Below are positions 35,420 to 44,909 of a DNA stretch of 64,000 nucleotides, piece by piece. Location: the NCBI RefSeq assembly GCF_016031625.1, contig NZ_JACCHP010000009.1, positions 62,001 to 126,000 of the forward strand, given 5' to 3'. This DNA comes from Bradyrhizobium agreste (GTDB lineage Bacteria > Pseudomonadota > Alphaproteobacteria > Rhizobiales > Xanthobacteraceae). Under the pieces are notes generated by a model that searched no databases, had not been told where the DNA came from, and saw only the letters and a list, made by a program, of their open reading frames with translations. How positions within the stretch are numbered: position 1 is the stretch's first letter; each line of letters opens with the position of its first letter. The translations under genes and the position numbers were made by a program.

Positions 35420-35440
35420 TTAGAGCTGGAAAAGCTCTAA
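35420..35440. promoter_or_regulatory. Palindrome in the hemA leader region
   Basis: Perfect 8-bp arms TTAGAGCT and AGCTCTAA separated by GGAAA, 42 bp before the hemA ATG. The half-sites resemble the TTAGA/TCTAA halves of the rhizobial Irr (iron control element) site but are further apart than in that consensus. If transcription starts near 35383 it would lie in the untranslated leader and could also form an mRNA hairpin. Confidence 0.55.
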
Positions 35441-35482
35441 TAGATGCGTCCCCTTGGTCAGGTTCCGTTGCAGGTTGTGCCG

Positions 35483-36712
35483 ATGGATTACGCCCAATTC
35501 TTCGATTCCGCCCTCGATCGTCTCCACACCGAGCGGCGTTATCGCGTGTTCGCCGACCTCGAACGCACGGCCGGCCGGTTCCCGCACGCGGTCTGGCACT
35601 CGCCCAAGGGCAAGCGCGACGTCGTGATCTGGTGCTCCAACGACTATCTCGGCATGGGCCAGCATCCGAAGGTGGTCGGCGCCATGGTCGAGACCGCCAC
35701 GCGCGTCGGCACCGGCGCCGGCGGCACCCGCAACATCGCCGGCACGCATCATCCGCTGGTGCAGCTCGAAGCCGAGCTCGCCGATCTGCACGGCAAGGAA
35801 GCCGCGCTGCTGTTCACCTCGGGTTACGTCTCGAACCAGACCGGCATCCCGACCATCGCAAAGCTCATTCCGAACTGCCTGATCCTGTCGGACGAGCTCA
35901 ACCACAATTCGATGATCGAAGGCATCCGCCAGTCCGGCTGCGAGCGGATCGTGTTCCGCCACAACGACGTTGCGCATCTCGAAGAGCTGTTGAAAGCGGC
36001 CGGCCCCGATCGGCCGAAGCTGATCGTCTGCGAGAGCCTGTATTCCATGGATGGCGATGTCGCGCCGCTCGCCAGGATCTGCGATCTCGCCGAGACACAT
36101 GGCGCGATGACCTATGTCGACGAAGTCCACGCCGTCGGCATGTATGGCCCGCGCGGCGGCGGCATCGCCGAGCGTGACGGCGTGATGCATCGCATCGACA
36201 TTCTCGAGGGCACGCTGGCCAAGGCGTTCGGCTGCCTCGGCGGCTACATCGCCGCCAACGGCCAGATCATCGACGCCGTGCGTTCCTATGCGCCGGGCTT
36301 CATCTTCACCACCGCGCTGCCGCCGGCCGTCTGCTCGGCCGCGACCGCCGCGATCAGGCACCTGAAGACGTCGAGCTGGGAGCGCGAACGCCATCAGGAC
36401 CGCGCCGCCCGCGTCAAGGCGATCCTCAATGCCGCCGGCCTGCCGGTGATGTCGAGCGACACCCACATCGTGCCGCTGTTCGTCGGCGATCCCGAGAAGT
36501 GCAAGCAGGCCTCCGATCTGCTGCTCGAACAGCACGGGATCTACATCCAGCCGATCAACTATCCGACCGTCGCCAAGGGCACCGAGCGCCTGCGCATCAC
36601 ACCCTCGCCGTATCACGACGACGGCCTGATCGATCAGCTGGCCGAAGCGCTGCTGCAAGTGTGGGACCGCCTCGGCCTGCCGCTGCGCGCCAAGTCGCTG
36701 GCGGCGGAGTAG
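35483..36712 (+). CDS. hemA: 5-aminolevulinate synthase
   Basis: A 409-residue pyridoxal-phosphate enzyme that condenses glycine with succinyl-CoA to start haem synthesis (Shemin pathway). It begins [20 protein letters not shown], essentially the B. japonicum sequence, with PLP-binding Lys247 in [32 protein letters not shown] and the glycine-rich [18 protein letters not shown] segment. The start at 35483 is chosen by that family N-terminus; an in-frame ATG at 35444 would add 13 residues. It is monocistronic. A FixK-type box and a second palindrome upstream suggest oxygen and perhaps iron control. Confidence 0.96.
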   Translation: MDYAQFFDSALDRLHTERRYRVFADLERTAGRFPHAVWHSPKGKRDVVIWCSNDYLGMGQHPKVVGAMVETATRVGTGAGGTRNIAGTHHPLVQLEAELADLHGKEAALLFTSGYVSNQTGIPTIAKLIPNCLILSDELNHNSMIEGIRQSGCERIVFRHNDVAHLEELLKAAGPDRPKLIVCESLYSMDGDVAPLARICDLAETHGAMTYVDEVHAVGMYGPRGGGIAERDGVMHRIDILEGTLAKAFGCLGGYIAANGQIIDAVRSYAPGFIFTTALPPAVCSAATAAIRHLKTSSWERERHQDRAARVKAILNAAGLPVMSSDTHIVPLFVGDPEKCKQASDLLLEQHGIYIQPINYPTVAKGTERLRITPSPYHDDGLIDQLAEALLQVWDRLGLPLRAKSLAAE

Positions 36713-36908
36713 GCCTTTTTTACCCTGCCCTGGAGGGCCCTGGAGGGGGAGGGTAAGAGCGGGCAGCTCATCCTACAGCTTAACGACACCTGCAGTTCCT
36801 GCCCCCGCGCTGGGCATTTCGCTGTCGCTTGCGTCCGCTCAACGCGCTAGATTTGCAGCGAAAATGAGCTCGGGCGCCGCCGGCGCCCAGGGAGAGAGCC
36901 CCCGACCC

Positions 36909-39900
36909 ATGCTGCACGACTGGGGCGTCATTGCCGCCGCCTTCGGCTATATCGGCTTCCTGTTCCTGGTGGCGAGCCACGGCGACCGCCGCTCGCCGGC
37001 CGGGCGCGGCCGCGCTTCCGGGCTGATCTATCCGCTGTCGCTGGCGATCTACTGCACCTCCTGGACCTTCTTCGGCTCGGTCGGCTTCGCCACCCGCACC
37101 TCGACCGACTTCCTCGCGATCTATGTCGGCCCGATCCTGATGATCGGGTTAGGGGCCGGCGTGCTCCGCCGCGTCATCCAGCTGGCGAAGGCCCACAACA
37201 TCACCTCGATCGCCGACTTCATCGGGGCGCGCTACGGCAAGAGCCAGGCAGTGGCGGCCACCGTCGCCGCAATCGCGATCATCGGCTCGGTGCCCTACAT
37301 CGCGCTCCAGCTCAAGGCGGTGGCCTCCTCGCTGGGCACGATCCTGAGCGAAGACCAGGCCTTCTCGCACATCCCGATCCTCGGCGACATGGCGCTGATG
37401 GTGACGCTGGCGATGGCGGCGTTCGCGGTGCTGTTCGGCACACGGCAGACCGACGCCACCGAGCATCAGCACGGGCTGATGCTGGCGATTGCGACCGAAT
37501 CAATCGTCAAGCTGGTCGCCTTTCTCGCTGCGGGCATCTTCGTCACCTTCTGGATGTTCTCGCCGCATGAATTGATCGAGCGCGCCATGAGGACGCCGGA
37601 GGCGGTGCGCGCCATCAACTATTCGCCGTCGATCGGCAACTTCCTGACCATGACGTTGCTGTCGCTGTGCGCGATCATGCTGCTGCCGCGCCAGTTTCAC
37701 GTCAGCGTGGTGGAGAATTCCTCGGATGCCGAGGTCGGCCGCGCGCGCTGGTTGTTTCCGCTCTACCTCGTCGCCATCAACCTGTTCGTGATCCCGATCG
37801 CGCTCGCCGGCCTCGTGACCTTCCCGTTCGGCGCGGCCGATCCTGACATGTACGTGCTGGCCCTGCCGATGGAGGGTGGCGCCGGGCATCTCAGCGTCGC
37901 CATCTTCGTCGGCGGGCTGTCGGCGGCGACCGCGATGGTGATCGTCGAATGCGTCGCACTCTCCATCATGGTCTCGAACGACCTCGTGGTGCCCCTGGTG
38001 CTGCAACGCCGGCCGGAGGGGCGCGCCGGCGGCGCCGATTTCAGCAACTTCCTGCTGCGCTCGCGCCGGCTCGCGATCTTCGCCATCATGGTGATGGCCT
38101 ATTTCTACTATCGCGCGCTCGGCAACGCCCAGCTCGCGGCGATCGGCCTGCTCTCCTTTGCCGCCATCGCCCAGCTTGCCCCCAGCTTCTTCGGCGGCCT
38201 GTTGTGGCGGCGCGCGACGGCACGCGGGGCGATCGGGGGCATGCTGGTCGGCTTTGCGGTCTGGTTCTACACGCTGTTCATACCGAGCTTCATGGATTCC
38301 TCGACATCGGGCATCCTGCTGCTGCAGCACGGCCCGTTCGGCATCGAGGCGCTGCGGCCGCAGGCACTGTTCGGCGCCGACCTGCCGCCCCTGATGCACG
38401 GCGTGATCTGGTCGCTGTCGCTCAACATCCTGACCTATGTACTGCTGTCGCTGGCACGAAGGCCGTCTTCGATCGAGCTGCTGCAGGCCGATCTGTTCGT
38501 GCCCAACACGCTCGCACCGAACTCCCCGAGCTTCCGCCGCTGGCGCACCACGGTCACCGTGCAGGACATCCAGACCACGGTGGCGCAATATCTCGGGCCC
38601 GACCGCGCGCGGCAGTCCTTCGAGGCCTTCTCGGCGCGGCGCAACGTGCGGCTGGAGCCCGGCGCGCCCGCCGATTTCGAGCTGTTGCAACACGCCGAGC
38701 ACCTGATTGCCTCCTCGATCGGCGCGGCCTCCTCCCGCCTCGTGATGTCGCTGCTGCTGCGCAAGCGGACGGTCTCCGCCAAGGCGGCACTGAAGCTGCT
38801 CGACGATTCGCACGCCGCGCTGCATTTCAACCGCGAGATCCTGCAGACCGCGCTCAACCATGTGCGCCAGGGCATCGCCGTGTTCGACGCCGATCTGCAA
38901 CTGATCTGCTCCAACCGGCAGTTCGGCGACCTCCTCAATGTGCCCCTGCATTTGATCCAGTTCGGCACGCCCTTGCGCGAGATCCTGGAATTCATCGGCC
39001 TCGGCGATCCGAACGATCCGCTCGAGCGCGAGGCCCTGCTGGAACGGCGCCTTGCGGCCTATACCACCGACAGCGAGCCTTATCTCGAGCGCCTGCCGGA
39101 ACGGCACATGGTGATCGAAGTGCTCACCAACCGCATGCCCGGCGGCGGCTTCGTCATCACCTTCACCGACGTCACGCCGAGCTTCGAAGCCGCGGAAGCG
39201 CTGGAGCGCGCCAATGCCACACTGGAAAAGCGCGTGCGCGACCGTACCGAGGAGCTGACGCGGCTGAACTCCGAGCTGGCCCTCGCCAAGAGCGCGGCGG
39301 AGGACGCCAGCATCTCCAAGACGCGCTTCCTCGCCGCCGCCAGCCACGACATCCTGCAGCCGCTGAACGCGGCGCGGCTCTATGTCACGAGCCTGGTCGA
39401 GCGCCAGCACAATGGCGAGGAGACGCGGCTGGTCGAGAACATCGACGAATCGCTGCAGGCGATCGAGGAGATCCTCGGCGCGCTGCTGGACATCTCGCGA
39501 CTGGACGCCGGCGCGATGACGACCTCGATCACGAGCTTCAAGATGGCCGATCTGATGCGTTCGCTGGAGATCGAGTTCGCGCCGATCGCGCGCGCCAAGG
39601 GCCTCGAGCTCGCCTTCGTGCCCTGCTCGCTGCCGGTGCAGTCGGACCGCCTGCTGCTGCGGCGGCTGCTGCAGAACCTGATCTCGAACGCGATCAAGTA
39701 CACCCCCCGCGGCCGCGTGCTGGTCGGCTGCCGCCGCCGCGGCACCTCGCTCAAGATCTGCGTCTACGATACCGGCGTCGGCATCCCCGCGGTCAAGCGC
39801 GGCGAGATCTTCAAGGAATTCCATCGCCTGGAGCAGGGCGCGCGGATCGCCCGCGGTCTGGGCCTCGGGCTCTCGATCGTGGAACGCCTGGCCCGCGTGC

Positions 39901-40418
39901 TCAATCACGGCATCGCCATCGAAGCCAATGCCGGCGGCGGCTCGGTATTTTCCGTGACGGTGCCGACGGCGAAGGCGGTCACCCACACCGCGGCCGTGAC
40001 CAGCGCGACGCCGCTGGCGCGCACGCCGATCTCGGGCGCGCTGATCGTCTGCATCGAGAACGATGCGGCGATTCTCGACGGCATGCGCACGCTGCTCAAG
40101 GCCTGGGATGCCGAGGTGATCGCAGTGGCCGATCCGGAAGGGGCGATCGCCGCCATCGAAACCGCCGGACGGCGCGTCACCGGCCTCCTGGTCGACTATC
40201 ACCTCGATCGCGGCAACGGCATCGCCGCCATCCGCGAGATCCGCCGCCGCTTCGGCGATGGCATCCCTGCGATCCTGATCACCGCCGATCGCAGCCCCGC
40301 CGTGCAGGTCGCCGCGCGTGACGAGAAGATCGCGGTGCTCAACAAGCCGGTGAAGCCGGCTTCGCTCCGCGCCCTGCTCGGCCAGTGGCGCACGCAGCAG
40401 ATGGTGGCGGCGGAGTAG
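36909..40418 (+). CDS. Hybrid histidine kinase with a solute:sodium-symporter-like sensor
   Basis: A 1169-residue kinase. About 13 membrane helices (residues 5-560) resemble the sodium:solute symporter (PutP/CrbS) fold. They are followed by a PAS-like domain (about 640-770, LNHVRQGIAVFDADLQLICS), a coiled coil, the phosphorylation helix AAASHDILQPLNAARL with His813, a HATPase domain (NLISNAIKYTPRGR, DTGVGIP, RGLGLGLSIVERLARV) and a C-terminal receiver with Asp1096 in LLVDYHLDRGNG. Related proteins (CrbS, NahK/ErcS-like) couple solute uptake or sensing to a response regulator. The start at 36909 follows GGGAGAG; an ATG at 36864 gives 15 more residues without a clear ribosome site. No cognate regulator is adjacent. 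Confidence 0.88.
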   Translation: MLHDWGVIAAAFGYIGFLFLVASHGDRRSPAGRGRASGLIYPLSLAIYCTSWTFFGSVGFATRTSTDFLAIYVGPILMIGLGAGVLRRVIQLAKAHNITSIADFIGARYGKSQAVAATVAAIAIIGSVPYIALQLKAVASSLGTILSEDQAFSHIPILGDMALMVTLAMAAFAVLFGTRQTDATEHQHGLMLAIATESIVKLVAFLAAGIFVTFWMFSPHELIERAMRTPEAVRAINYSPSIGNFLTMTLLSLCAIMLLPRQFHVSVVENSSDAEVGRARWLFPLYLVAINLFVIPIALAGLVTFPFGAADPDMYVLALPMEGGAGHLSVAIFVGGLSAATAMVIVECVALSIMVSNDLVVPLVLQRRPEGRAGGADFSNFLLRSRRLAIFAIMVMAYFYYRALGNAQLAAIGLLSFAAIAQLAPSFFGGLLWRRATARGAIGGMLVGFAVWFYTLFIPSFMDSSTSGILLLQHGPFGIEALRPQALFGADLPPLMHGVIWSLSLNILTYVLLSLARRPSSIELLQADLFVPNTLAPNSPSFRRWRTTVTVQDIQTTVAQYLGPDRARQSFEAFSARRNVRLEPGAPADFELLQHAEHLIASSIGAASSRLVMSLLLRKRTVSAKAALKLLDDSHAALHFNREILQTALNHVRQGIAVFDADLQLICSNRQFGDLLNVPLHLIQFGTPLREILEFIGLGDPNDPLEREALLERRLAAYTTDSEPYLERLPERHMVIEVLTNRMPGGGFVITFTDVTPSFEAAEALERANATLEKRVRDRTEELTRLNSELALAKSAAEDASISKTRFLAAASHDILQPLNAARLYVTSLVERQHNGEETRLVENIDESLQAIEEILGALLDISRLDAGAMTTSITSFKMADLMRSLEIEFAPIARAKGLELAFVPCSLPVQSDRLLLRRLLQNLISNAIKYTPRGRVLVGCRRRGTSLKICVYDTGVGIPAVKRGEIFKEFHRLEQGARIARGLGLGLSIVERLARVLNHGIAIEANAGGGSVFSVTVPTAKAVTHTAAVTSATPLARTPISGALIVCIENDAAILDGMRTLLKAWDAEVIAVADPEGAIAAIETAGRRVTGLLVDYHLDRGNGIAAIREIRRRFGDGIPAILITADRSPAVQVAARDEKIAVLNKPVKPASLRALLGQWRTQQMVAAE

Positions 40419-40482
40419 CCCGTCCATAGAAAATTGCGCAGCGTCCGTGAAATGACCAATGGCACAGGCTGCTTCCACGGCC

Positions 40483-40568
40483 GTCATTGCGAGCGCAGCG
40501 AAGCAATCCAGAATCTTTCCGCGGAAGCAGTCTGGATTGCTTCGTCGCAAGGGCTCCTCGCAATGACG
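40483..40568. repeat. Dispersed repeat GTCATTGCGAGCGCAGCGAA...CGCAATGACG
   Basis: An 86-bp element whose ends GTCATTGCGAGC and the complement in GCTCCTCGCAATGACG pair, with a second internal pair GAAGCAATCCAGA/TCTGGATTGCTTC. It is one of the most frequent intergenic repeats in Bradyrhizobium (from memory). Confidence 0.8.
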
Positions 40569-40599
40569 GAGCGAATGGCAGCATCGCCATCCTCCATCA

Positions 40600-41160
40600 T
40601 GCATTTGAGATCGCAGACACGCCCTCGCCTTCTCGCGACGCGTTTCGCCCGAGGTTTGCGCTTCGCGTCGCGCCCTCTTGGAGAAAAGGGCGCAGGGAAG
40701 GCCGGGTGCTGGCTGGCACCCGCGGTCCGCTGCGCGAAATGCACACGCAGGAAGAACCGCACAGCAGCATACAGGTGAAGCCGAACACACGGCCTTCCCT
40801 GCGCGATGGTCGGACGGCTTATGCCGCGCTCTCCCGGGAGCCGAGTTCCTTCTGGCCTCCCTCGCCTCACGGAATTCGCCGACACCGCGCCGGTTGGCGC
40901 CATGCCCCATCCGCAAGAGCTTGACCGTAGCAACGACGGCCAGGACCACACGGTTTTGCCGTACGCACACGGCGCCGTTCGTACAACGCGGCTTGCGAGA
41001 GGCTCACGGGGATCGGCTCAATCCATCACCCCGCCCTGCGTCTCACATCCGCGACGACGCCAATGCGTCCACCGCAGCCCGATCTGCGGCTCGTGACGAC
41101 GTACGACCGCCCCTTTCGCCGATCAGGATGGGCTGCGTATGCCAGAAATCCGAATTTCGG
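40600..41160. repeat. Long non-coding dispersed repeat of Bradyrhizobium type
   Basis: About 560 bp that translate only to fragments familiar as spurious hypothetical proteins scattered through Bradyrhizobium genomes (for example CWLAPAVRCAKCTRRKNRTA, ARWSDGLCRALPGAEFLLAS and TTRFCRTHTAPFVQR). Several frames on both strands stay open, but none has a ribosome site or consistent codon use. I treat it as a repeated non-coding element. The remaining DNA up to 41417 is more AT-rich and shows nothing certain. Confidence 0.55.
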
Positions 41161-41417
41161 TAAAGTGGAATATTTTACTGCAAGCCGATTGACCCAGCCC
41201 TTGCTGTTTGCCTGCCGTACACCCCAAACCCTTGGGGGTGCCCCAGGCACCTGCCTGCCAAGTCGATGGTGTGGGACGCACTTGATGTCCTTATATCCAA
41301 ACAGCGGCACAAAAGCGGAAACCGTCAAACTCCCGGGTTGGGCCAATTTCGGACATGGCCAATACCTGGAGATTTTGATAAGTTTGGGTATTCTCAATCA
41401 AATATTTGGAGGAAGTA

Positions 41418-41834
41418 ATGTTTGTCAGGTACTTACTTTCCGCCGCCGTAGTCATGGTGACGATGACCAGTATCGCTGCCGCTCAGCAGAATCCGCCAGT
41501 AGCGACCCAGCAAATCGCCACGATAAAGCGGACGCCACTACAGAAGTTTGATGTGCCCGGCACCAACTATGAGACGGTGATTGGAATTGCTGAGGTCATG
41601 CCCAATGTGAATATTGGGCGCCACACACATCCCGGTCCTGAGTCAGGCTTTATGCTTGATGGCGAAATGGTGCTCATGGCCGACGGTCAACCAGACAAGA
41701 CAGTAAAGTCCGGTGAGAGCTATCAACTTGCACCCGGTGTTATTCACGATGCAAAAGCCGGACCGAACGGCGCGAAAGTGATTGCTACTTACGTAGTCGA
41801 GAAAGGAAAACCGCTCGCCTCTCCGGCTCCATAG
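41418..41834 (+). CDS. Exported cupin-domain protein
   Basis: A 138-residue single-cupin protein with a Sec signal (MFVRYLLSAAVVMVTMTSIAAA). The cupin motifs read PNVNIGRHTHPGPESGFML (His, His, Glu metal ligands) and YQLAPGVIHDAKAG (last His), so the metal site is complete. A GGAGGA site fixes the start. Base composition is clearly more AT-rich than the chromosome around it, as is the next gene. It may bind a small ligand in the periplasm or oxidise one; substrate unknown. Confidence 0.82.
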   Translation: MFVRYLLSAAVVMVTMTSIAAAQQNPPVATQQIATIKRTPLQKFDVPGTNYETVIGIAEVMPNVNIGRHTHPGPESGFMLDGEMVLMADGQPDKTVKSGESYQLAPGVIHDAKAGPNGAKVIATYVVEKGKPLASPAP

Positions 41835-41974
41835 TGCATCGGATCAATCGCTTCGGTTTGGATGCGTCTCCGTGAGGTTCGGCCGAGCTCAATCGCTGCC
41901 GGGCCAAGCGTCGTTACCCTCAGGGGTCGCTATTCCTATGCGGGTGGGAACGAACATCAGCCAGAGGTGCATTT

Positions 41975-42967
41975 ATGAAATTGCGCTGGAGGATATTCGC
42001 GTTAATCTTTGTTTTGGTCGCATGCCGAGAAGCAAGCGCGCAGCAACCGAACCGGCAGTTCCGGGTTGGAATCATGTCGAATACGACTGCTGCCGTCTTC
42101 TTTGATCAACTCCGCAAAGATTTTGCAAATCTGGGATATGTCGAAGGTCGCGACATTACTTTCGAGCCGAGATGGGCTCAGGGGCAGTTGGACCGTCATC
42201 CCGGTTTTGCCGACGAGCTTGCTCGCCTTGAACTCGACCTGATCATGACCTACGGCGGGGTGGCAACCGCTGCTGCGCAAAAGGCAACCAGCAAGACCCC
42301 GATCGTGTTTACTATTGTGACTGATCCGATCGCGCTCGGCCTTGCCCATGATATGAGCCGTCCGGGCGGCAATGCCACAGGAATTACCAGCCTCGATACG
42401 CAGCAAGCCGCGAAGCAATTCGAACTCCTCAAAGAGGCATTGCCGAGCATCTCACGGGTGGCGATTCTGAGCGACGACACACTGCCCGGAGCCGATGCGA
42501 GTGGGTTCGTCCCGATCGAGAGGGAAAATCGCGCAGCAGCAATTGCGGTTGGGTTCGAGCCTTTCGTCGTGAGGGTCAAGGGTCCGACCGCCGAAGCGAA
42601 ACTGGATGAGGCCTTTGCGGAGATCATGAAGCATGATGTGCAGGCGATCGTGATCCTCGAAGCGCCTGTTGTTTTCCCGCATGCAAAGCGCATCGCGGAG
42701 ATTGCCTCTGAGAGAAAGTTGCTGACCGTGTTTCCCGGAAGCCAGGGAGCCGCGGGCGGGCTGTTCGCCTATGGTACCAGCGTGATCGACACATTTCCCA
42801 GAATGTCAATCATTGCGGATAAAGTTCTGAAGGGGACGAAGCCCGCCGAGCTGCCAATTGAAACCATCACGAAGCGAACATTGATCGTAAATCAGCGGGC
42901 AGCAAAAGCTGTTGGGATCACGGTACCCGCGAGCATCTTGCAGCGAGCAGACCGCGTCGTTGAGTAA
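41975..42967 (+). CDS. ABC-type substrate-binding protein, PF04392 family
   Basis: A 330-residue exported protein with a lipoprotein-like or Sec signal (MKLRWRIFALIFVLVACREASA). FRVGIMSNTTAAVFFDQLRK, LGYVEGRDITFEPRWAQG, TKTPIVFTIVTDPIALGL-like text and LIVNQRAAKAVGITVPASIL followed by LQRADRVVE are the standard ABC_sub_bind features. The family binds tryptophan, tyrosine or other small ligands, but many rhizobial copies stand alone without permease or ATPase genes, as here. Composition is AT-rich relative to neighbours, which suggests transfer. A relic of the same family lies at 14513-14572. Confidence 0.88.
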   Translation: MKLRWRIFALIFVLVACREASAQQPNRQFRVGIMSNTTAAVFFDQLRKDFANLGYVEGRDITFEPRWAQGQLDRHPGFADELARLELDLIMTYGGVATAAAQKATSKTPIVFTIVTDPIALGLAHDMSRPGGNATGITSLDTQQAAKQFELLKEALPSISRVAILSDDTLPGADASGFVPIERENRAAAIAVGFEPFVVRVKGPTAEAKLDEAFAEIMKHDVQAIVILEAPVVFPHAKRIAEIASERKLLTVFPGSQGAAGGLFAYGTSVIDTFPRMSIIADKVLKGTKPAELPIETITKRTLIVNQRAAKAVGITVPASILQRADRVVE

Positions 42968-43082
42968 GTGTCCAAGACGATTCGCATGTCCGCTTCGGGT
43001 CGAACCCGGCAAAGCTCCGAACGAGCTGACTGATCCGCTTTGCCCTAAAGACCGGACGTCCACGAGTTAACGAGTAAGCGCC

Positions 43083-43210
43083 TCACCCCGTCGTCGTGCC
43101 CTGCTTCCTGGCCGCCGGGATCTTCGCGGCGGCAATCACGGCCTGGGTGCAGCTCTCGGACGCCGAGCTTCTGCAGGGATGGCCGAGACGTGCGCCTTGA
43201 TGATGACGGT
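43083..43210 (-). pseudogene. Decayed 3' end of a LuxR-type response-regulator gene
   Basis: About 128 bp aligns with the 3' end of the intact regulator gene at 48360 (same strand). Matching pieces include CACCCCGTCG-CGTGCCCTGCTTC, GCGGCGGCAATCAC and GACGCCGAGCTT-TGCAGG. Translation in pieces gives IKAHVSAI and then QAVIAAAKI and KQGT, the regulator's last segments, but single-base indels near 43180 break the frame and no start remains. It lies 24 nt downstream of the cytochrome P460 gene. Confidence 0.8.
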
Positions 43211-43233
43211 GGAATGATTGCGCGAAGGTCCGC

Positions 43234-43803
43234 TCAGGGCGCCAGCCGCGTGAAGACGTAATCGCGGCTCCTGGCGCGAGCGTTGTGGCAGGCGAAGCAG
43301 GTGCGGTGCTGCGCCTCGTCCACCGGTTTGCCGTCGATGAAGCGGCCAAAACCCCAGCCGCCGGTCGCGGCGTATTTCCTGGAATCCTTCACCATCACCT
43401 GGACCGTGGTGGCGGCGCCGGGAATCGTCGCGGACGCAAACTCGGGTGACTGTTTCCGCTTCCAGGCGCGCTTGACCAGAATGGTGCCGTCCGGGAACGG
43501 CAGTTTTCCGGCTTGATAGGCGTCGATTGCAGTCTGGTTGCCGAGAACAGCGCGCAGCTCGTCGAGTGGCGCGGCCTCTTCGGCCGGCGCGATCAGCTCC
43601 CACTGCTTATAGCCGGCAGGAATTGTGACGCCGAAGATCGGCGAGGCGTCCGCCGCGCTCTGTTCCGCTGGCCCTTCCGCGAAGGCGATCGTGACGAGGT
43701 AGGGCACGCAGGTCAGGAGCACGACGAGGAGGACCACCGTCAGCACCATGATCGTGGTGTAGCGAGATTTCTTCTTTTCAGGTTCGGCTGTCGTCATGTT
43801 CAT
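43234..43803 (-). CDS. Cytochrome P460-family haem protein
   Basis: A 189-residue protein with an N-terminal membrane helix (about residues 16-42, uncleaved anchor or signal) and a periplasmic domain (55-189). The C-terminal CFACH (Cys169, Cys172, His173) is a c-type haem site, and FPDGTILVKRAW and GWGFGRFIDGKP are typical of cytochrome P460, which oxidises hydroxylamine or detoxifies reactive nitrogen species in other bacteria. It is the last gene of a three-gene unit after the Ohr and hydrolase genes (42-nt gap). Confidence 0.82.
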   Translation of the reverse strand: MNMTTAEPEKKKSRYTTIMVLTVVLLVVLLTCVPYLVTIAFAEGPAEQSAADASPIFGVTIPAGYKQWELIAPAEEAAPLDELRAVLGNQTAIDAYQAGKLPFPDGTILVKRAWKRKQSPEFASATIPGAATTVQVMVKDSRKYAATGGWGFGRFIDGKPVDEAQHRTCFACHNARARSRDYVFTRLAP

Positions 43804-43845
43804 CAGGCTCGATCAATGAGGCTGGACGGAGGTGTCGACGAACGC

Positions 43846-44874
43846 CTAGGCGCCGTCGACGTCGATGACCGCCTTGGCAAAGGCTTGCGGCGCTTCCTGC
43901 GGCAGGTTGTGGCCGACGCCGCCGGTGATCAGGCGAAACTCGTATCGGCCTGAGAACTTCCTGGCATAGGCGCTCGGCTCGGGATGGGGCGCGCCGTTGG
44001 CATCGCCCTCCATCGTGATCGTCGGCACCTCGATCTGCGGAGCTGCGGCCAGCTTCTTTTCGAGATGCTCGTATTTTACCTCGCCCTGGGCGAGCCCGAG
44101 CCGCCAGCGGTAATTGTGGATCGTGATCGCGACATGATCCCTGTTGTCCAGCGCCGCCGCGCTCCTGTTGAAGGTGGTGTCGTCGAACTTCCATTGCGGC
44201 GAGGCCAGCTTCCAGATCAGCTTGGCGAAATCGTGCGTGTACTTCTCGTATCCGGCCCGGCCGCGCTCGGTCGCGAAGTAGAACTGGTACCACCATTGCA
44301 GCTCCGCCTGCGGCGGCAACGGCGCGTTGCCGGCAGCCTGGCTGGAGATCAGATAGCCGCTGACCGATACCAACGCGCGACAACGGTCCGGCCACAGCGC
44401 GGCGATGATGTCGGCGGTGCGTGCACCCCAGTCGAAGCCGGCGATGACGGCCTTCTTGATCTCGAGCTTGTCCATCAGCGCGATGATGTCCGCGGCCATG
44501 GCCACAGGCTCGCCGTTGCGCGGCGTGTCACTGGAGAGGAAGTGCGTCGTGCCGTAGCCGCGCAAATATGGGATGATGACGCGATAGCCGGCTTTGGCCA
44601 GGAGCGGCGCGACGTCGATGAAGGCGTGAATGTCGTAGGGCCAGCCGTGCAGCAGGATCGCCACCGGACCGTTCGAGGGACCCACCTCCGCATAGCCGAC
44701 GTTGAGAACGCCAGCATCGATCTGCTTGATCGCGCCGAAGGACGCATTCGATGCCGAGGTTCGCTGTGGTTCCGTCTCGGCACGAGCGAACGCGATCATG
44801 CCGACACCGGCGGCGGCGGCTCCCGTGGCAATGCCGAGAAACTGGCGGCGGTGCTGATCGATGATCTGTTTCAT
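43846..44874 (-). CDS. Alpha/beta-hydrolase, epoxide-hydrolase-like, Tat-exported
   Basis: A 342-residue protein with a twin-arginine signal (HRRQFLGIATGAAAAGVGMI). The oxyanion motif is LLHGWPYD, the nucleophile elbow is AGFDWGART with an Asp nucleophile, as in epoxide hydrolases and haloalkane dehalogenases, and the C-terminal His is in GGVGHNLPQEAP. The acid residue lies in the EVPTITMEGDANG region. It should cleave an ester, epoxide or halide in the periplasm. It sits between the Ohr and P460 genes in a probable operon (35 and 42 nt gaps). Confidence 0.85.
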   Translation of the reverse strand: MKQIIDQHRRQFLGIATGAAAAGVGMIAFARAETEPQRTSASNASFGAIKQIDAGVLNVGYAEVGPSNGPVAILLHGWPYDIHAFIDVAPLLAKAGYRVIIPYLRGYGTTHFLSSDTPRNGEPVAMAADIIALMDKLEIKKAVIAGFDWGARTADIIAALWPDRCRALVSVSGYLISSQAAGNAPLPPQAELQWWYQFYFATERGRAGYEKYTHDFAKLIWKLASPQWKFDDTTFNRSAAALDNRDHVAITIHNYRWRLGLAQGEVKYEHLEKKLAAAPQIEVPTITMEGDANGAPHPEPSAYARKFSGRYEFRLITGGVGHNLPQEAPQAFAKAVIDVDGA

Positions 44875-44909
44875 GATGGAGTGACCTCGTGGTGGTTGAT
44901 GGTGGTGCG

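Noticed and set aside
35420..35440. Reading the hemA palindrome as a true Irr/ICE site
   Set aside because: Half-sites are similar but the spacing is about 6 bp too wide; kept only as an unassigned palindrome.
37500..40970. 1156-codon minus-strand frame opposite the hybrid kinase
   Set aside because: Antisense shadow; low-complexity composition and no domain, while the plus strand encodes a full multidomain kinase.
40484..41551. Several open frames on both strands between the kinase and cupin genes
   Set aside because: They match the style of spurious repeat-derived proteins, lack ribosome sites and overlap one another.
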